Origin: Deinococcus detaillensis
GTDB taxonomy: Bacteria; Deinococcota; Deinococci; Deinococcales; Deinococcaceae
Direction of reading: 5' to 3'
NCBI RefSeq assembly: GCF_007280555.1
Contig: NZ_VKDB01000012.1
Location: 40,477-104,476 of the forward strand
Length of the DNA stretch: 64,000 nucleotides
Each line of letters begins with the position of its first letter. Positions within the stretch are counted from its first letter, which is position 1. Below are positions 27,308 through 37,513 of the stretch, one piece after another. The notes below the pieces were generated by a model, which was given only the letters and a program-made list of their open reading frames with translations, was not told the origin of the DNA and did no database searches. The translations under genes were made by a program, and so were the position numbers.

Positions 27308-28363
27308 TTGGACTTAGCCCAGATCTTTGACCCCGCCATCTTCCCCGTTCTCGCTGCCGACGGCCTGACCAACGGCGCGGTCTACGCCCTGCTCAGCCTC
27401 GCACTGGTGCTGGTCTTCGCCGTCACGCGGGTCATCTTCGTGGCTCAGGGCGAGTTCGTTTCGTTCGGAGCGCTGACGCTGGCCAGCTTGCAACTCGGCA
27501 AGGTTCCCGGCACGCTGTGGCTGGTGCTGGCGCTGCTGGCGATCAGCGCGGTGGTGGAAGGCATTTCGCAAGTTCGGCAGGGCCAAGCGAGGCGGGCCGG
27601 ACTGGTGCTGCTCTCTGCGGTTGCCATCGGTGCGGGCCTGTGGGCGCTGCTGACCTGGCTGGCACCGCTCAAGCTGGCGCTGCCGCTGCAAGTGCTGCTG
27701 ACCCTGCTGCTGGTCGTGCCGCTGGGGCCGCTGAGCTACCGGCTGGCCTTCATGCCGCTGCGGGAAGCCAGCACGCTCGTTCTGCTGATCGCCGCCGTCA
27801 GCCTGCACTTGGTGCTCAGCGGGCTGGGATTGGCCTTTTTCGGGGCGGAAGGCTCGCGCACACCCGCCTTTGCCGAGGGCCAGGTCACGCTGGGACAGGT
27901 GCAGCTCAGCGCCCAGAGCCTCGTGACTATTTTGGTCAGCGCCGCGTTGATGCTGGCCCTGTATTTCTTCTTTGACCGCACCCTGGCAGGCAAAGCGCTC
28001 AGGGCCACCGCCGTCAACCGGCTGGGCGCGAGGCTCAGCGGGATCAGTCCGGTGCGGGCAGGCTACGTCAGCTTCACGCTGGCCGCCACCATCGGAGCGC
28101 TCAGCGGCCTGCTGATCGGCCCCTCCACCCCGCTGAGTTACGACAGCGGCTTTCTGATCGGCCTCAAGGGCTTCGTGGGGGCCATCGTCGGCGGCTTGGT
28201 GTCGTATCCGGTGGCGGCGCTCGGCGCACTGTTGGTGGGCCTGCTGGAGAGCTTCGCCTCGTTCAGCTTCAGCGCCTGGAAGGAAGTGATTGTGTTCGGG
28301 CTGATTTTGCCGGTGCTGCTGTGGCGCTCGCTCACCACCCGCCACGCTGAGGAAGAGGAATGA
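27308..28363 (+). CDS. livH: Branched-chain amino-acid ABC permease LivH
   Basis: A 351-residue permease with eight or more hydrophobic segments, starting near [26 protein letters not shown], the LivH signature. The start is TTG 27308, because GGAGG at 27295-27299 is spaced 8 nt from it; the longer frame from 27269 begins inside an inverted repeat. The middle of the protein carries an extra hydrophobic stretch (about residues 70-130) compared with short LivH forms. The stop overlaps the next start (ATGA). Confidence 0.9.
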   Translation: MDLAQIFDPAIFPVLAADGLTNGAVYALLSLALVLVFAVTRVIFVAQGEFVSFGALTLASLQLGKVPGTLWLVLALLAISAVVEGISQVRQGQARRAGLVLLSAVAIGAGLWALLTWLAPLKLALPLQVLLTLLLVVPLGPLSYRLAFMPLREASTLVLLIAAVSLHLVLSGLGLAFFGAEGSRTPAFAEGQVTLGQVQLSAQSLVTILVSAALMLALYFFFDRTLAGKALRATAVNRLGARLSGISPVRAGYVSFTLAATIGALSGLLIGPSTPLSYDSGFLIGLKGFVGAIVGGLVSYPVAALGALLVGLLESFASFSFSAWKEVIVFGLILPVLLWRSLTTRHAEEEE

Positions 28364-30119
28364 AGTTCGGCGCGAGAACTTGGCTGGCCTTAGCCTTCTT
28401 CGCAGTCATCGCCGTGCTGCCCTTCTTGCTGCCCACCTTTTACCTGACCCTGCTCGGCAACGTCGGCATCTACGCGCTGGTGGCGCTGGGGCTGGTGCTG
28501 CTGACCGGCGTGGCAGGCAGCACCAGCTTCGGGCAGGCGGCCTTCATGGGCGTCGGGGCGTACACCAGCGCCGTGCTGTGCCTCAGATTCGGCCTCTCGC
28601 CCTGGCTGACTCTATTCGCGGCGGTAACGGTTACAGGGGTGGTGGCGCTGATTCTGGGGGCCATCACGCTGCGGATGCAGGGCCACTTTCTGCCGCTGGC
28701 GACGATTGCCTGGGGCCTGAGCCTGTACTACACCTTCGGCAACGCGCCGTTCGCGGGCGGCTTTACCGGCCTGACCGGGGTGCCGCCGATCTCGCTGTTC
28801 GGCCTCGACCTCAACACCCCCAACCGCTTTTACTGGCTGGTCTGGGCGGTGCTGGCGCTGTGCGCCTGGGTCACGCAGAACCTGCTGCAAAGCCGCACCG
28901 GACGGGCCATGCGAGCGCTGAGGGGCGGCGTCACGGTGGCCGAGAGCTTCGGCGTCAACACCTACGCCCTGCGGGTGCAGACCTTCCTGCTCTCGGCGGT
29001 GCTGGCGGCGGTGGCGGGCTGGCTCTACGCGCACGGGCAGGGCTTTATCAACCCCACGCCGTTCGGGCTCTCGCAGGGCATCGAATTTCTGTTCATGGCC
29101 GTGGTGGGCGGTTCCGGCTCGGTGGGCGGAGCGATTCTGGGCGCGGGGCTGATTACTTTGCTGCGCGACCAGTTGCAAAACCTCCTGCCCAAACTGCTGG
29201 GCCAGTCCGGCGACTTCGTGACCCCCGTGTTCGGCATCCTGGTCATTTTGATGCTTCAGGTGGCCCGCGAGGGGCTGTGGCCGCTGCTGGAACGCATTCT
29301 TCCCAAGCCTTCTCAAACCCTGATGCCGGGAACCGAGCGCCTCCCCCTGCACGTCAAACCCGCTTCCGGTGAAGAACTGCTCAAGCTGGAAGGTGTCTCC
29401 AAGCACTTCGGCGGCCTCAAAGCCGTCAACGAGGTGTCGTTTAGCCTGCGTAGCGGCGAGATTCTGGGCCTGATCGGCCCCAACGGCGCAGGCAAATCCA
29501 CCCTCTTCAACGTGATTTCCGGGGTACTGCCACCGACGTCCGGCAAAGTCACCCTGCACGGCAAAGACATCTCGCGCTTCGCCTCGCGCCAGATCGCCCG
29601 CTTGGGCATGGCCCGCACCTTTCAGCACGTCCGGCTGTTTCCGGAGATGACGCTGCTCGGCAACGCCATGATGGGCGGCTATACCCGCGCCCACGCCGGA
29701 ATGACCCGCAGCCTCTTGCACTTGGAGCGCAGTGAGGAAGCGGCCCTGCAACACGCCGCCGCCGAGCAACTCGGGCGGGTGGGCCTCGGCAACGTGTTTG
29801 AACTGGCGGGCAATTTGCCGCTGGGCCAGCAGCGCATCCTCGAAATCGCTCGGGCGCTGGTGGCCGACCCGACGTTACTGCTGCTCGACGAACCGGCGGC
29901 GGGCCTGCGGGTGGGCGAAAAGCGTGAACTCTCGGCGCTGCTGCGCAAGTTGCAGGGTGAGGGCGTCACCATTTTGATCGTGGAGCATGACATGGATTTG
30001 GTGATGAACGTGGTTGACCGCTTGGTGGTCATGAATTACGGCGAGAAGCTGGCCGAGGGCACACCCAGAGAAATTCAGCAGCACCCCGCCGTGCGCGAGG
30101 CTTACTTGGGCGGCGCGGC

Positions 30120-30123
<4 letters not shown>
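28360..30123 (+). CDS. Fused LivM permease - LivG ATPase
   Basis: A 587-residue protein joining two components normally encoded separately. Residues 1 to about 315 are a LivM permease with about nine membrane segments ([41 protein letters not shown]). After a short linker, residues about 335-587 are a LivG ATPase with Walker [10 protein letters not shown], signature region LPLGQQR and Walker [12 protein letters not shown]. It overlaps livH by 4 bp, and livF begins at GTG 30120 within its last codons, so translation is coupled throughout. Confidence 0.95.
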
Positions 30124-30834
<711 letters not shown>

Positions 30835-30836
<2 letters not shown>

Positions 30837-30892
30837 AGCATTCCACTCCCTCTGGTCGGTCACAAAAGAGCTTCTTTTGTGACGAATGCTCT
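30835..30892 (+). repeat. Structured repeat and likely terminator after livF
   Basis: AGAGCATTC (30835-30843) is inverted at 30884-30892. Within it the motif ACTCCCTCTGGTCGGTCA (30845-30862) leads into GTCACAAAAGA (30859-30869) pairing with TCTTTTGTGAC (30873-30883), an 11-bp stem. The motif and layout match the element past phoR (6026-6069), so both seem to be copies of one dispersed repeat. Confidence 0.75.
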
Positions 30893-30923
30893 AAGCACCA
30901 CCACTTTTACAGCCTCACGGCAT

Positions 30924-31793
30924 TCACCCACTCCCACTCACCACTTCCCCTCTCAGCACCTCGCCCAGCACCCGCCGCGCCTCAGCCGCCTTCACCGCGT
31001 CTGAGGCGCAGTGCTCTTCCAGCACAATCAGCGCCTTCCACAGCGCCCAGCCGCGTCCCCGCGCCCAAGTCGCCGCATCTGCCGCGAGGGCGTTCACGAA
31101 GGCTTGGCGACTCTCGCCCTCAAACAGCGTCCATGCAATCACCGTGTCACAGGCCGGATCACCCACGCCCGCGCAGCCGAAGTCGATGACGGCGCTGAGC
31201 TGGCCTCCGTCAATCAGCACATTGCCAGCGCTCACGTCGCCGTGAAACCAGACCGGCGGGCCGTGCCACGTGGCAGACACTGCCGCCTCCCACACCGCGA
31301 GGGCGGCGGCAGCGTCTATTTCAGCGCCCAAAATACCGATGGCGTGACGGGTCTCGGCGTCGTAGTTCGTCAGTGGGCCGCCCCGGTAAAAGCTGTGCGG
31401 CCCGAATCTTGGCCCGCTCTCGGCATCAAGGCTTTGCAGGACGTTCAGAAAATGGGCCATTTGCCAGGCCACACGCGCCAAATCGGAGATAGGCGCACTC
31501 ACCGCGCTCTCCCCTTCCAGCCAGCCGTAGACCGACCAGGGCCAAGGATAGCCTTCAGCAGGAGCGCCCAATCCCAGCGGCGTCGGAATCGGCAGCGGCA
31601 AGAGTGGCGCAAGGAACGGCAGCCAGCGCTGCTCTTTGGCGACTTGCGGCGTGTACCCCTCGGCGCTGGGCAGTCTGACACTCATCCGCTCGCCCAGCCG
31701 GAAGGTTCGGTTGTCCCAGCCGCTCACCTCTACTGGCTTTACCGGCAAGCTGGCCCACTGCGGGAACTGACCAGCGATCAGACGGCTGACCAA
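30924..31793 (-). CDS. Aminoglycoside-phosphotransferase-fold kinase
   Basis: A 289-residue member of the APH family, small-molecule kinases of the protein-kinase fold. The Brenner motif is WFHGDVSAGNVLID (catalytic Asp about residue 185) and the Mg-binding segment is VIDFGCAGVGDPACD. An N-terminal nucleotide-binding stretch (GWDNRTFRLGERMSVRLP) is present. The start is TTG 31793 by default; homologous-looking residues continue upstream in frame but no other ATG, GTG or TTG precedes the stop. This does not imply antibiotic resistance, since most members have unknown substrates. Confidence 0.8.
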   Translation of the reverse strand: MVSRLIAGQFPQWASLPVKPVEVSGWDNRTFRLGERMSVRLPSAEGYTPQVAKEQRWLPFLAPLLPLPIPTPLGLGAPAEGYPWPWSVYGWLEGESAVSAPISDLARVAWQMAHFLNVLQSLDAESGPRFGPHSFYRGGPLTNYDAETRHAIGILGAEIDAAAALAVWEAAVSATWHGPPVWFHGDVSAGNVLIDGGQLSAVIDFGCAGVGDPACDTVIAWTLFEGESRQAFVNALAADAATWARGRGWALWKALIVLEEHCASDAVKAAEARRVLGEVLRGEVVSGSG

Positions 31794-31934
31794 CTCGGCA
31801 CTGATTTCAGGCAGCTTAGCGCCTTCTATTCTTGAACGACTGGACTTGCACCTCGATCAGCCAAGTTGCTTACTCCCGTTTTGTCATCCTAAAGTACCTA
31901 TCATCCGGCTTTGGCTAAGCGCTACATTAAATGT

Positions 31935-33326
31935 ATGACTCGTCTCAAAGACAGCCCCCGCCGCTCCGGTTTGCCTGCCCTCGGGATTGGCCTGCTGGTG
32001 GTGCTGGGCGCACTCGCCGGAGCCACCGCCTACACCGGAAGCCAAACCGTGCAGACCCAAGAAGACTTGGCCAGCACCCTCAAAGCGCAGGTCAACGCCA
32101 GCGGCTACGCCCGCGTGACCAGCAGCACTTATCAGCGCGGCTTCCTGTCCAGCACGCAGGTGCTCAACGTGATGCTGGGCAAAGAAGGTGAGGCGGGCAG
32201 CGTGCCGATCATCATCACCAACCGCATTCAGCATGGGCCGCTGCCGGGCTTCAAAACAGTGGGCAACGCCCTGATCGATACCGAAGTCAAGTTTGCCGAT
32301 GCCGCTTTGCAGAAAAAAGTAGAAGAAGCCCTCGGCGGCCAGCAGCCCGTCATTCGCACGGTGGTGGGTCTCGACGGCAGCACCAATACCCATTTCGAGG
32401 TGCCTAAGGGCCAATTCAGCGATCAGGGCGCGGCGATCACTTGGCAGCCGCTGACCGGCGACGTGAGCAACGGCCTGAGCGCTAGTAGCCGGATAGACTG
32501 GCCCGAATTCAAAGTCACCTCGCCGGAAGGCAACCTGACCTTCAGCGGCCTGAGCGGCAGCGGCACCACCCGCAAGCAAAACGCCGACGACCTGCTGGGC
32601 GTGGGCGACCAGACCATGACCCTCAAAAGCCTGACCTACAGCAGCACGTCGGGCGAGGCCAAAGGCAACTTCACGCTCAGCGACCTCAAAGCAGGCGGCA
32701 AAAGTACGCTGGACGGCGGCTTTTACAATGCGGCCCTGCTTTACGACATCGGACAACTGGCTCTCGAGATGCCGGGCAGCTCCGCGCAAAACTACAAAAA
32801 TGTCCAGCTTCACCTCAGCATGAATCACCTCAGCCGCGAGCCGCTCTCGCGACTTGCCAAGACCTTCAGCGAACTCGGCAAGCAAAGTCAGGCCAACCCC
32901 AACCAAACCCCCGATGTCAGCGACGCCCAGCAAAAGGCGATGCTGGACGACGCGGTGGCGCTGCTCAAATCCCAGCCGGTACTGTCGGTCGACCGCGTCA
33001 GCTTGACGCAGCCCAGCGGCGAGATTGTACTGACGGGCAAGGCCGAATTGCCCGGAGCCGCCGAACTCAGCAGCGAGAACGTGGAAATGCTGAGCGCTTC
33101 CCCGCTGGCCGCGCTGGGCCTCGCCAAGTTGCAGGCCCAGTTTAAGGCTCCCGAAGCGGCCCTACGCGAACTGCTGACCAACCTCGCTCCCGAAGCGGTT
33201 CAAAACCTCGACGGCATGATTCAGGCCGGAATGCTTAAGCGCGAAGGCACCCTTTTGGTCAGCGACATGGCTTTCGAGAGCGGCGCAGGAACGGTCAACG
33301 GCCAAGCCTTGGGCGGCGGATTCTAA
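31935..33326 (+). CDS. DUF945/YdgA-like exported protein
   Basis: A 463-residue protein with one N-terminal membrane helix (LPALGIGLLVVLGALAGATAYTG) and a long extracytoplasmic part. The region around VNASGYARVTSSTYQRGFLSSTQVLNV is typical of DUF945 (YdgA-like) proteins, whose role is unknown. ATG 31935 is favoured because a TACATT box (31923-31928) lies 6 nt upstream, predicting a leaderless message. An in-frame start at 31911 would lie before the promoter. It is divergent from the APH-fold gene. Confidence 0.75.
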   Translation: MTRLKDSPRRSGLPALGIGLLVVLGALAGATAYTGSQTVQTQEDLASTLKAQVNASGYARVTSSTYQRGFLSSTQVLNVMLGKEGEAGSVPIIITNRIQHGPLPGFKTVGNALIDTEVKFADAALQKKVEEALGGQQPVIRTVVGLDGSTNTHFEVPKGQFSDQGAAITWQPLTGDVSNGLSASSRIDWPEFKVTSPEGNLTFSGLSGSGTTRKQNADDLLGVGDQTMTLKSLTYSSTSGEAKGNFTLSDLKAGGKSTLDGGFYNAALLYDIGQLALEMPGSSAQNYKNVQLHLSMNHLSREPLSRLAKTFSELGKQSQANPNQTPDVSDAQQKAMLDDAVALLKSQPVLSVDRVSLTQPSGEIVLTGKAELPGAAELSSENVEMLSASPLAALGLAKLQAQFKAPEAALRELLTNLAPEAVQNLDGMIQAGMLKREGTLLVSDMAFESGAGTVNGQALGGGF

Positions 33327-33346
33327 ACTTAAATGGGGCAAAGGAG

Positions 33347-33370
33347 GCAGGGCGAAGGCTCTGCTTTTTC
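33347..33370 (+). terminator. Terminator after the DUF945-like gene
   Basis: GCAGGGC (33347-33353) pairs with GCTCTGC (33358-33364, one G-T pair) and is followed by a T-rich tail. Confidence 0.75.
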
Positions 33371-33411
33371 TTTTTGCCACCACTTAATACATATACCCGA
33401 CAGCCCTGCTT

Positions 33412-33954
33412 TCAGATTTGTACGAACAGGCCCGGATACTCGCGCACCAGCAGATCGTCGTCTACCTTCAGTTCGGTGCTAAAGCCTGCGCCGAGGTTTT
33501 CGTAGCGGTAGGTGTGCGGGCCGAGGCGGGTGTAGCGCTGACGGGTCACGCGGCGGGTCAGGCTGGGCACCTCGACCACCACGGCCAGAATTTCTCCCGC
33601 TTCGCCGGGATGCAAATCGAGGCGGCGCAACGCCAGCGTGTTGGTGTAGGGCGTGACATTGAGGTCGAGGTCGGTGCAGCCGCTCAAGTCGCTCAGTTCC
33701 TCGCCGCCGTTGCCGTGCCACCTCCCCGAGGCGCTGCGGGTCAGGGTCAGCGAGGCCTGACCCGAGAGCCTCAGCACGGCGGCCACCAAGGAGCCTTTGC
33801 CGTCGACCTCAAGGCGGTAACGCAGGGTAAACGGGCCTTCTGGCGCTTTACCGATCACTGTTCCGCTGGCCCAGCCCTGGCCGGTCAGCAGGTGTTCCAA
33901 GCCCAGCTTTTGCTCATCCAGGCTTTGCCACATCACATGCTGCCGCGCGGTCAT
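33412..33954 (-). CDS. Putative glycolipid-binding family protein (DUF1089-like)
   Basis: A 180-residue soluble protein from ATG 33954. Strands rich in paired charged and hydrophobic residues, together with FTLRYRLEVDG, CTDLDLNVTPYTNTLALRRL and YTRLGPHTYRYENL, match the putative glycolipid-binding family (Pfam DUF1089 type) as I remember it; the NVTP-NT-LALRRL stretch is the most telling. The function of the family is not established. The gene is divergent from the GNAT gene 37 bp away. Confidence 0.7.
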   Translation of the reverse strand: MTARQHVMWQSLDEQKLGLEHLLTGQGWASGTVIGKAPEGPFTLRYRLEVDGKGSLVAAVLRLSGQASLTLTRSASGRWHGNGGEELSDLSGCTDLDLNVTPYTNTLALRRLDLHPGEAGEILAVVVEVPSLTRRVTRQRYTRLGPHTYRYENLGAGFSTELKVDDDLLVREYPGLFVQI

Positions 33955-33991
33955 ACCGCTCAGGGTAGCAGGCTGTGGCAAGCTAACAGCA

Positions 33992-34561
33992 ATGGCCCGT
34001 CCACCATCAACCCCCTTGCCCCTGACCCTACGTCCCCAAACCGCCCGCGAAGCGCTGCTGCTTTCGTTGTGGCTGACCGACCCAGCAGCCGAGTGGCGGC
34101 AGTGGGACGCGCCGTATTTGCTGCCAGCGCCGGACGGACACAGAGAAGAAGCGGAAGACGGAGAAGCCGACCAAAGCCACCACGAACGCCTGATTTTTGT
34201 AGGTGAGCAAGCGGTGGGCTTGGTGACCCGCACACCCGAAGCGCCCAGCAGCGGCGGCTGGTGGGAACTGGGCATCCTCATTTACGATCCGCAGCACTGG
34301 GGCGGCGGCTTCGGCACGCGGGCGCTGCGCGACTGGACGGCCCTGACTTTTCAGGAAACTGGGGCGCACGTGCTGACCCTCAGCACCTGGAGCGGCAACG
34401 CCCGGATGATTCGCGCTGCAACGCGGGTCGGTTACGCCGAGTGCGCCCGCGTGCGCGAAGCGCGGCTGTGGCAGGGCAAGCGTTACGCCAGCGTGCGGCT
34501 CGATCTGCTGCGGCGTGAATGGGAAGAATCGCTTAAGTTCGGCGGCGGCGAGCAGGCTTAA
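33992..34561 (+). CDS. GNAT-family N-acetyltransferase (RimJ/RimL type)
   Basis: A 189-residue acetyltransferase. The central strands (LGILIYDPQHWGGGFGTRALRDW) contain the acetyl-CoA loop of the Q/RxxGxG/A type (here HWGGGFGT), followed by LSTWSGNARMIRAATRVGYAECARVREA, which is the usual RimJ/RimL C-terminal pattern. The acceptor substrate is unknown. The gene following it starts 9 nt past the stop. Confidence 0.85.
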   Translation: MARPPSTPLPLTLRPQTAREALLLSLWLTDPAAEWRQWDAPYLLPAPDGHREEAEDGEADQSHHERLIFVGEQAVGLVTRTPEAPSSGGWWELGILIYDPQHWGGGFGTRALRDWTALTFQETGAHVLTLSTWSGNARMIRAATRVGYAECARVREARLWQGKRYASVRLDLLRREWEESLKFGGGEQA

Positions 34562-34570
34562 GCTGGGGAG

Positions 34571-35296
34571 GTGGCACACTTTTCGGCTCAGGGCACGGCA
34601 AATATGCCAGCAGCCACGAACAAGGGCTCGGCGCTCAACCCAAGCGGCTTTCTGGCCACCCAAGACCTCAAAGACCGGGGCTGGACACCGCGCCTGATCG
34701 CCGAATTTCTGGGCGATCACGACCAGACCCGTCCCAACGGCCTCAAGATGGGCCGCCGACGCTTGCCGCCGGTCAAGCTGTACTTGGAAACGCGGGTGGA
34801 GGAAGCCGAGCGCGAGGAAACTTTTTTGCTGGCCCAGCACCGCGCCATGCAGGCCCGCGAACGCGCCGAGGTCGCCAAAGCCGCCCGCCAAGCCAAACGC
34901 GCCGCTCTGCTCGACGCCGCCGCCGAGCGCTACACCCCCGTGATCGTGCCGGAAGCGCTGCGCAAGGGAGCCGTCAAAAAAGCCCGCGCTCCTTATCTGG
35001 AAGGCCTGGAGCAACTGCTCACCGAGATCAAGCGCGGCTTTGCCCACCAGCCGCCCGACCCTCAACCAGAAGCCGCGCCCAAACGAAAGGTCAGCAAAAG
35101 CAAGCCCGCCAAGCCCAAGCCGCTCAGCGAGAGTGAGGAAAAAGATTTGCGGGCGGCCCTCCTCAAACGGCTGGAAGCGGCGCTGGCCGGGGCTTACGAG
35201 TGGTTCCCCGATCCTTACGCGCCTGATCCAAAGGCCAAAAAGGGGAAGGGCAGCATTGCCAAGCCAGCCGACTGGCGCAAGTGGGACTGGGATTGA
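34571..35296 (+). CDS. Basic, Lys/Arg-rich protein of unknown function
   Basis: A 241-residue protein with no recognised domain. The first 60 residues (GFLATQDLKDRGWTPRLIAEFLGDHD) resemble a short helix-turn-helix-like region that could be a plasmid- or phage-type DNA-binding module, but this is a guess. A long charged helix follows (about 65-120), then a Lys/Pro-rich linker and a Trp-rich C-terminus (ADWRKWDWD). The start is GTG 34571, 6 nt after TAAGCT (34559-34564), so it is probably leaderless; ATG 34604 is the alternative. Confidence 0.6.
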   Translation: MAHFSAQGTANMPAATNKGSALNPSGFLATQDLKDRGWTPRLIAEFLGDHDQTRPNGLKMGRRRLPPVKLYLETRVEEAEREETFLLAQHRAMQARERAEVAKAARQAKRAALLDAAAERYTPVIVPEALRKGAVKKARAPYLEGLEQLLTEIKRGFAHQPPDPQPEAAPKRKVSKSKPAKPKPLSESEEKDLRAALLKRLEAALAGAYEWFPDPYAPDPKAKKGKGSIAKPADWRKWDWD

Positions 35297-35300
35297 GGGT

Positions 35301-35564
35301 TTAGACGTTTTGGTCGTCTTTAGAGTCTGATCTGTGACGCAGAGACCTTGTTATATAGATATTCCACAAGCTGACAGCGCATACCAGAAAGACAACTACC
35401 GAGCCAGCAACCACGTTCGAGGTTTCATTACATTGGGCTTCAGCTATTTTACCTGAACCTTGTCCAGCAGATAAGCAGGCCATTGCGGCAAAGAGTGCTG
35501 AAAAAAGAAAACTTATCAGACTAAGAACAAACAAAACCCATATTAAGAAAGCTTTCAGTTTCAT
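35301..35564 (-). CDS. AT-rich small membrane protein
   Basis: An 87-residue protein with two hydrophobic helices (LIWVLFVLSLISFLFSALFAAMA and VVAGSVVVFLVCAVSLWNIYI) separated by a short polar loop with two Cys. Hand-counted GC is 110 of 264, about 42%, far below the flanking genes, which suggests recent transfer. I do not recognise a family. Its stop codon lies 4 bp from the 34571 gene's end. Codon choice includes TTA and AGA-type codons that are rare elsewhere here. Confidence 0.55.
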   Translation of the reverse strand: MKLKAFLIWVLFVLSLISFLFSALFAAMACLSAGQGSGKIAEAQCNETSNVVAGSVVVFLVCAVSLWNIYITRSLRHRSDSKDDQNV

Positions 35565-35571
35565 GATAAGC

Positions 35572-36384
35572 CTATTCTAAGTTTAGAAAATAGGGTGGCC
35601 GATGTAAATGAGGTTGGCAGCCCACCAAGTCCGCGCACAGCACTTCCGGCGGACTGCCCAGCCGCAGCGGCAGCCGTGTAGTGCCCAGCCCGCGTGAAAC
35701 GTAAAACAAACCGTTACCGGGTTCGCGCCGTGCTCCGGTGTGCCAGCGCCGCCCCCGTGCCACCGTCAGGCCGAACAGCCGAATCTGTCCACCGTGGGTG
35801 TGTCCGGTCAATAGCAGATCGAAAGGTACCGCGCCACGCCGCACGCTTTCGATGATCTGGGGAGAGTGGGCCAGCAGCAGCCGCACATCCGCCTTGCCGG
35901 AAAAGCAGTCGGGACGCTCAAGGCCGCAGGCACTGTTGTCGTAGCCGTAGATTCGCAGGTGCAGACCGCCAACCGTAATGCTCTCGCCCGCATTGAGCAG
36001 CACCCGCGCCACGCTGGAAACGGCGGTGAGCAGAGCGGCGCTTTCCGACTGGCTCAGCAGGCGTTTGCGAAAGCCTGAAAGCGTCTCACGCTCCCAGTTG
36101 CCCTGCACAAAGTAAATGCGGGCGCACTCAATCCGCCGCAACTCGGCCAGCACACGCGGCAAGTCGCTCTGGTGGCTGACCAGATCGCCGGTGATGCACA
36201 CCACATCCGGTTTCAGGGCATTGACTGTGGCGGCGATGCTCCCATTCAGAAAACGGGCGCGGCCATGTAGGTCGCTGAGCTGCACCACCCGCACGGAGCG
36301 GCCCGAAGAGAACGGCAACTCCAAGCGCAGGCGCACCACCCGCAGCCAGTGGGTTTCGGTCACCAGCCACGCCAGACCCGCCAA
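35572..36384 (-). CDS. Calcineurin-type metallophosphoesterase
   Basis: A 270-residue phosphoesterase. The dimetal motifs are present: VQLSDLHG (D and H), CITGDLVSH (GD), a GNWE in place of the common GNHD, LLLAHSPQ and LLLTGHTHGGQ. The last motif and the N-terminal hydrophobic stretch place it among YkuE-like membrane-associated enzymes. TTG 36384 is the first usable start; an N-terminal membrane segment seems to begin slightly upstream, so a longer protein with an unusual start is possible. It follows the DHH-phosphoesterase gene closely on the same strand. Confidence 0.8.
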   Translation of the reverse strand: MAGLAWLVTETHWLRVVRLRLELPFSSGRSVRVVQLSDLHGRARFLNGSIAATVNALKPDVVCITGDLVSHQSDLPRVLAELRRIECARIYFVQGNWERETLSGFRKRLLSQSESAALLTAVSSVARVLLNAGESITVGGLHLRIYGYDNSACGLERPDCFSGKADVRLLLAHSPQIIESVRRGAVPFDLLLTGHTHGGQIRLFGLTVARGRRWHTGARREPGNGLFYVSRGLGTTRLPLRLGSPPEVLCADLVGCQPHLHRPPYFLNLE

Positions 36385-36425
36385 AGCGCCCGCCGTAAGC
36401 CAGAACCGGTTCGGTATTTTCGCTC

Positions 36426-37430
36426 TCAGCGCAGGCCCACCCGCCGCAACTCGGCGTCCGCCGCCGCTTCAAAGCGGGCCACCGTTTCGGCGTAGGGAGC
36501 GGCCACCGAAGCTCCAGCCGCCGCGACGTGACCGCCACCGCCCAGCACCACCGCGATATTCTGGGCGCTGACCAGTCCCCTGGAGCGCAGCGACACCTTG
36601 ACCCGTTCACCGTAATCTTTGTACATCACCGCCAACTCGGTGCCGTCGGCGTTGCGGATGGTGTTGACATACGACTCCACGTCTTCCCAAGCTGAGCCGG
36701 TGCGCTTCAATGCGGCTTCGTCGACGTGCGAGGACACGACCAAACCGTCCAGTGAAAAGGCCATCTGATCGAGCACTTCGCGCAGCAGAGAGTAATAACG
36801 GGGCGGGTTGCGGGCCATCTGGTCATTGATCCACGGGAGGGCCGCGCCGCGCTCCACCAAGTCGGCGGCGGTTCGCAGCACCTGCGGGGTTGTATTGGAA
36901 AACCGGAACGAGCCGGTGTCGGTGCTGGTGCCGAGCAGCAGCGGCGTGGCGATGTCGGCACTCCACGCCGCACCCAGCGCGTCCACCACGTCTTTGACCA
37001 TCATGGCCGCCGCCGCCTGCGAGGGATCGACCACGCTGACAGCGGCCTTGCGGCGGTTGGTGCCGTGGTGGTCGATGTTGACGACTGGCCCCTCAAAGGC
37101 GCTGATGTCGGCTCCAGCCACCCGCGCCGTGTCGGTGTTGTCGACGTCCAGCACGGCAGCCAGAGCGTTTTCCGGCCACGTTTCAAGCTGAGGCAGCACT
37201 TCACCTTCCTGGGGCAAAAAGGTCAGGTAACGCGGCACCTGCATGTAGGTCTGAGCGTCCTTGCCGAGCGACCTGAGCGCCCGCTGAAGGCCCAGACAGC
37301 TACCCAGCGCGTCTCCGTCCGGGTCGATGTGGGCCAGAATCACGATGGGGCCAGCGTGGGCCTTAAGGCAGGTCGCCGCTTCCTGCACGAGTTCGGCGTA
37401 ACGGGGTTCGGCGGCATTTTGAGCAGTCAT
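36426..37430 (-). CDS. nrnA: DHH/DHHA1 phosphoesterase (NrnA/bifunctional oligoribonuclease-PAP phosphatase type)
   Basis: A 334-residue enzyme of the NrnA type, which degrades short oligoribonucleotides (in some species also pAp or cyclic dinucleotide products). Motifs in order are HIDPDGDALGS, LDVDNTDT, NIDHHGTNR (DHH) and GGGGHVAAAG in the DHHA1 domain. The start is ATG 37430, 7 nt after TATACT on the minus strand, so the message is probably leaderless. If it acts on pApA, it would complement the diadenylate cyclase at 17.7 kb, but that is inference. Confidence 0.9.
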   Translation of the reverse strand: MTAQNAAEPRYAELVQEAATCLKAHAGPIVILAHIDPDGDALGSCLGLQRALRSLGKDAQTYMQVPRYLTFLPQEGEVLPQLETWPENALAAVLDVDNTDTARVAGADISAFEGPVVNIDHHGTNRRKAAVSVVDPSQAAAAMMVKDVVDALGAAWSADIATPLLLGTSTDTGSFRFSNTTPQVLRTAADLVERGAALPWINDQMARNPPRYYSLLREVLDQMAFSLDGLVVSSHVDEAALKRTGSAWEDVESYVNTIRNADGTELAVMYKDYGERVKVSLRSRGLVSAQNIAVVLGGGGHVAAAGASVAAPYAETVARFEAAADAELRRVGLR

Positions 37431-37513
37431 GCAGAGGAGTATAAACAAGCGCGGCGAAAAAGCAGTCGGAAGAATTGCCCATCTGGTCAGCTCTTTGGGC
37501 GTGGGAAGGACGC

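Noticed and set aside
30924..31793. Aminoglycoside resistance gene
   Set aside because: Only the kinase fold is supported. Most chromosomal members of this fold have other substrates and there is no resistance context.
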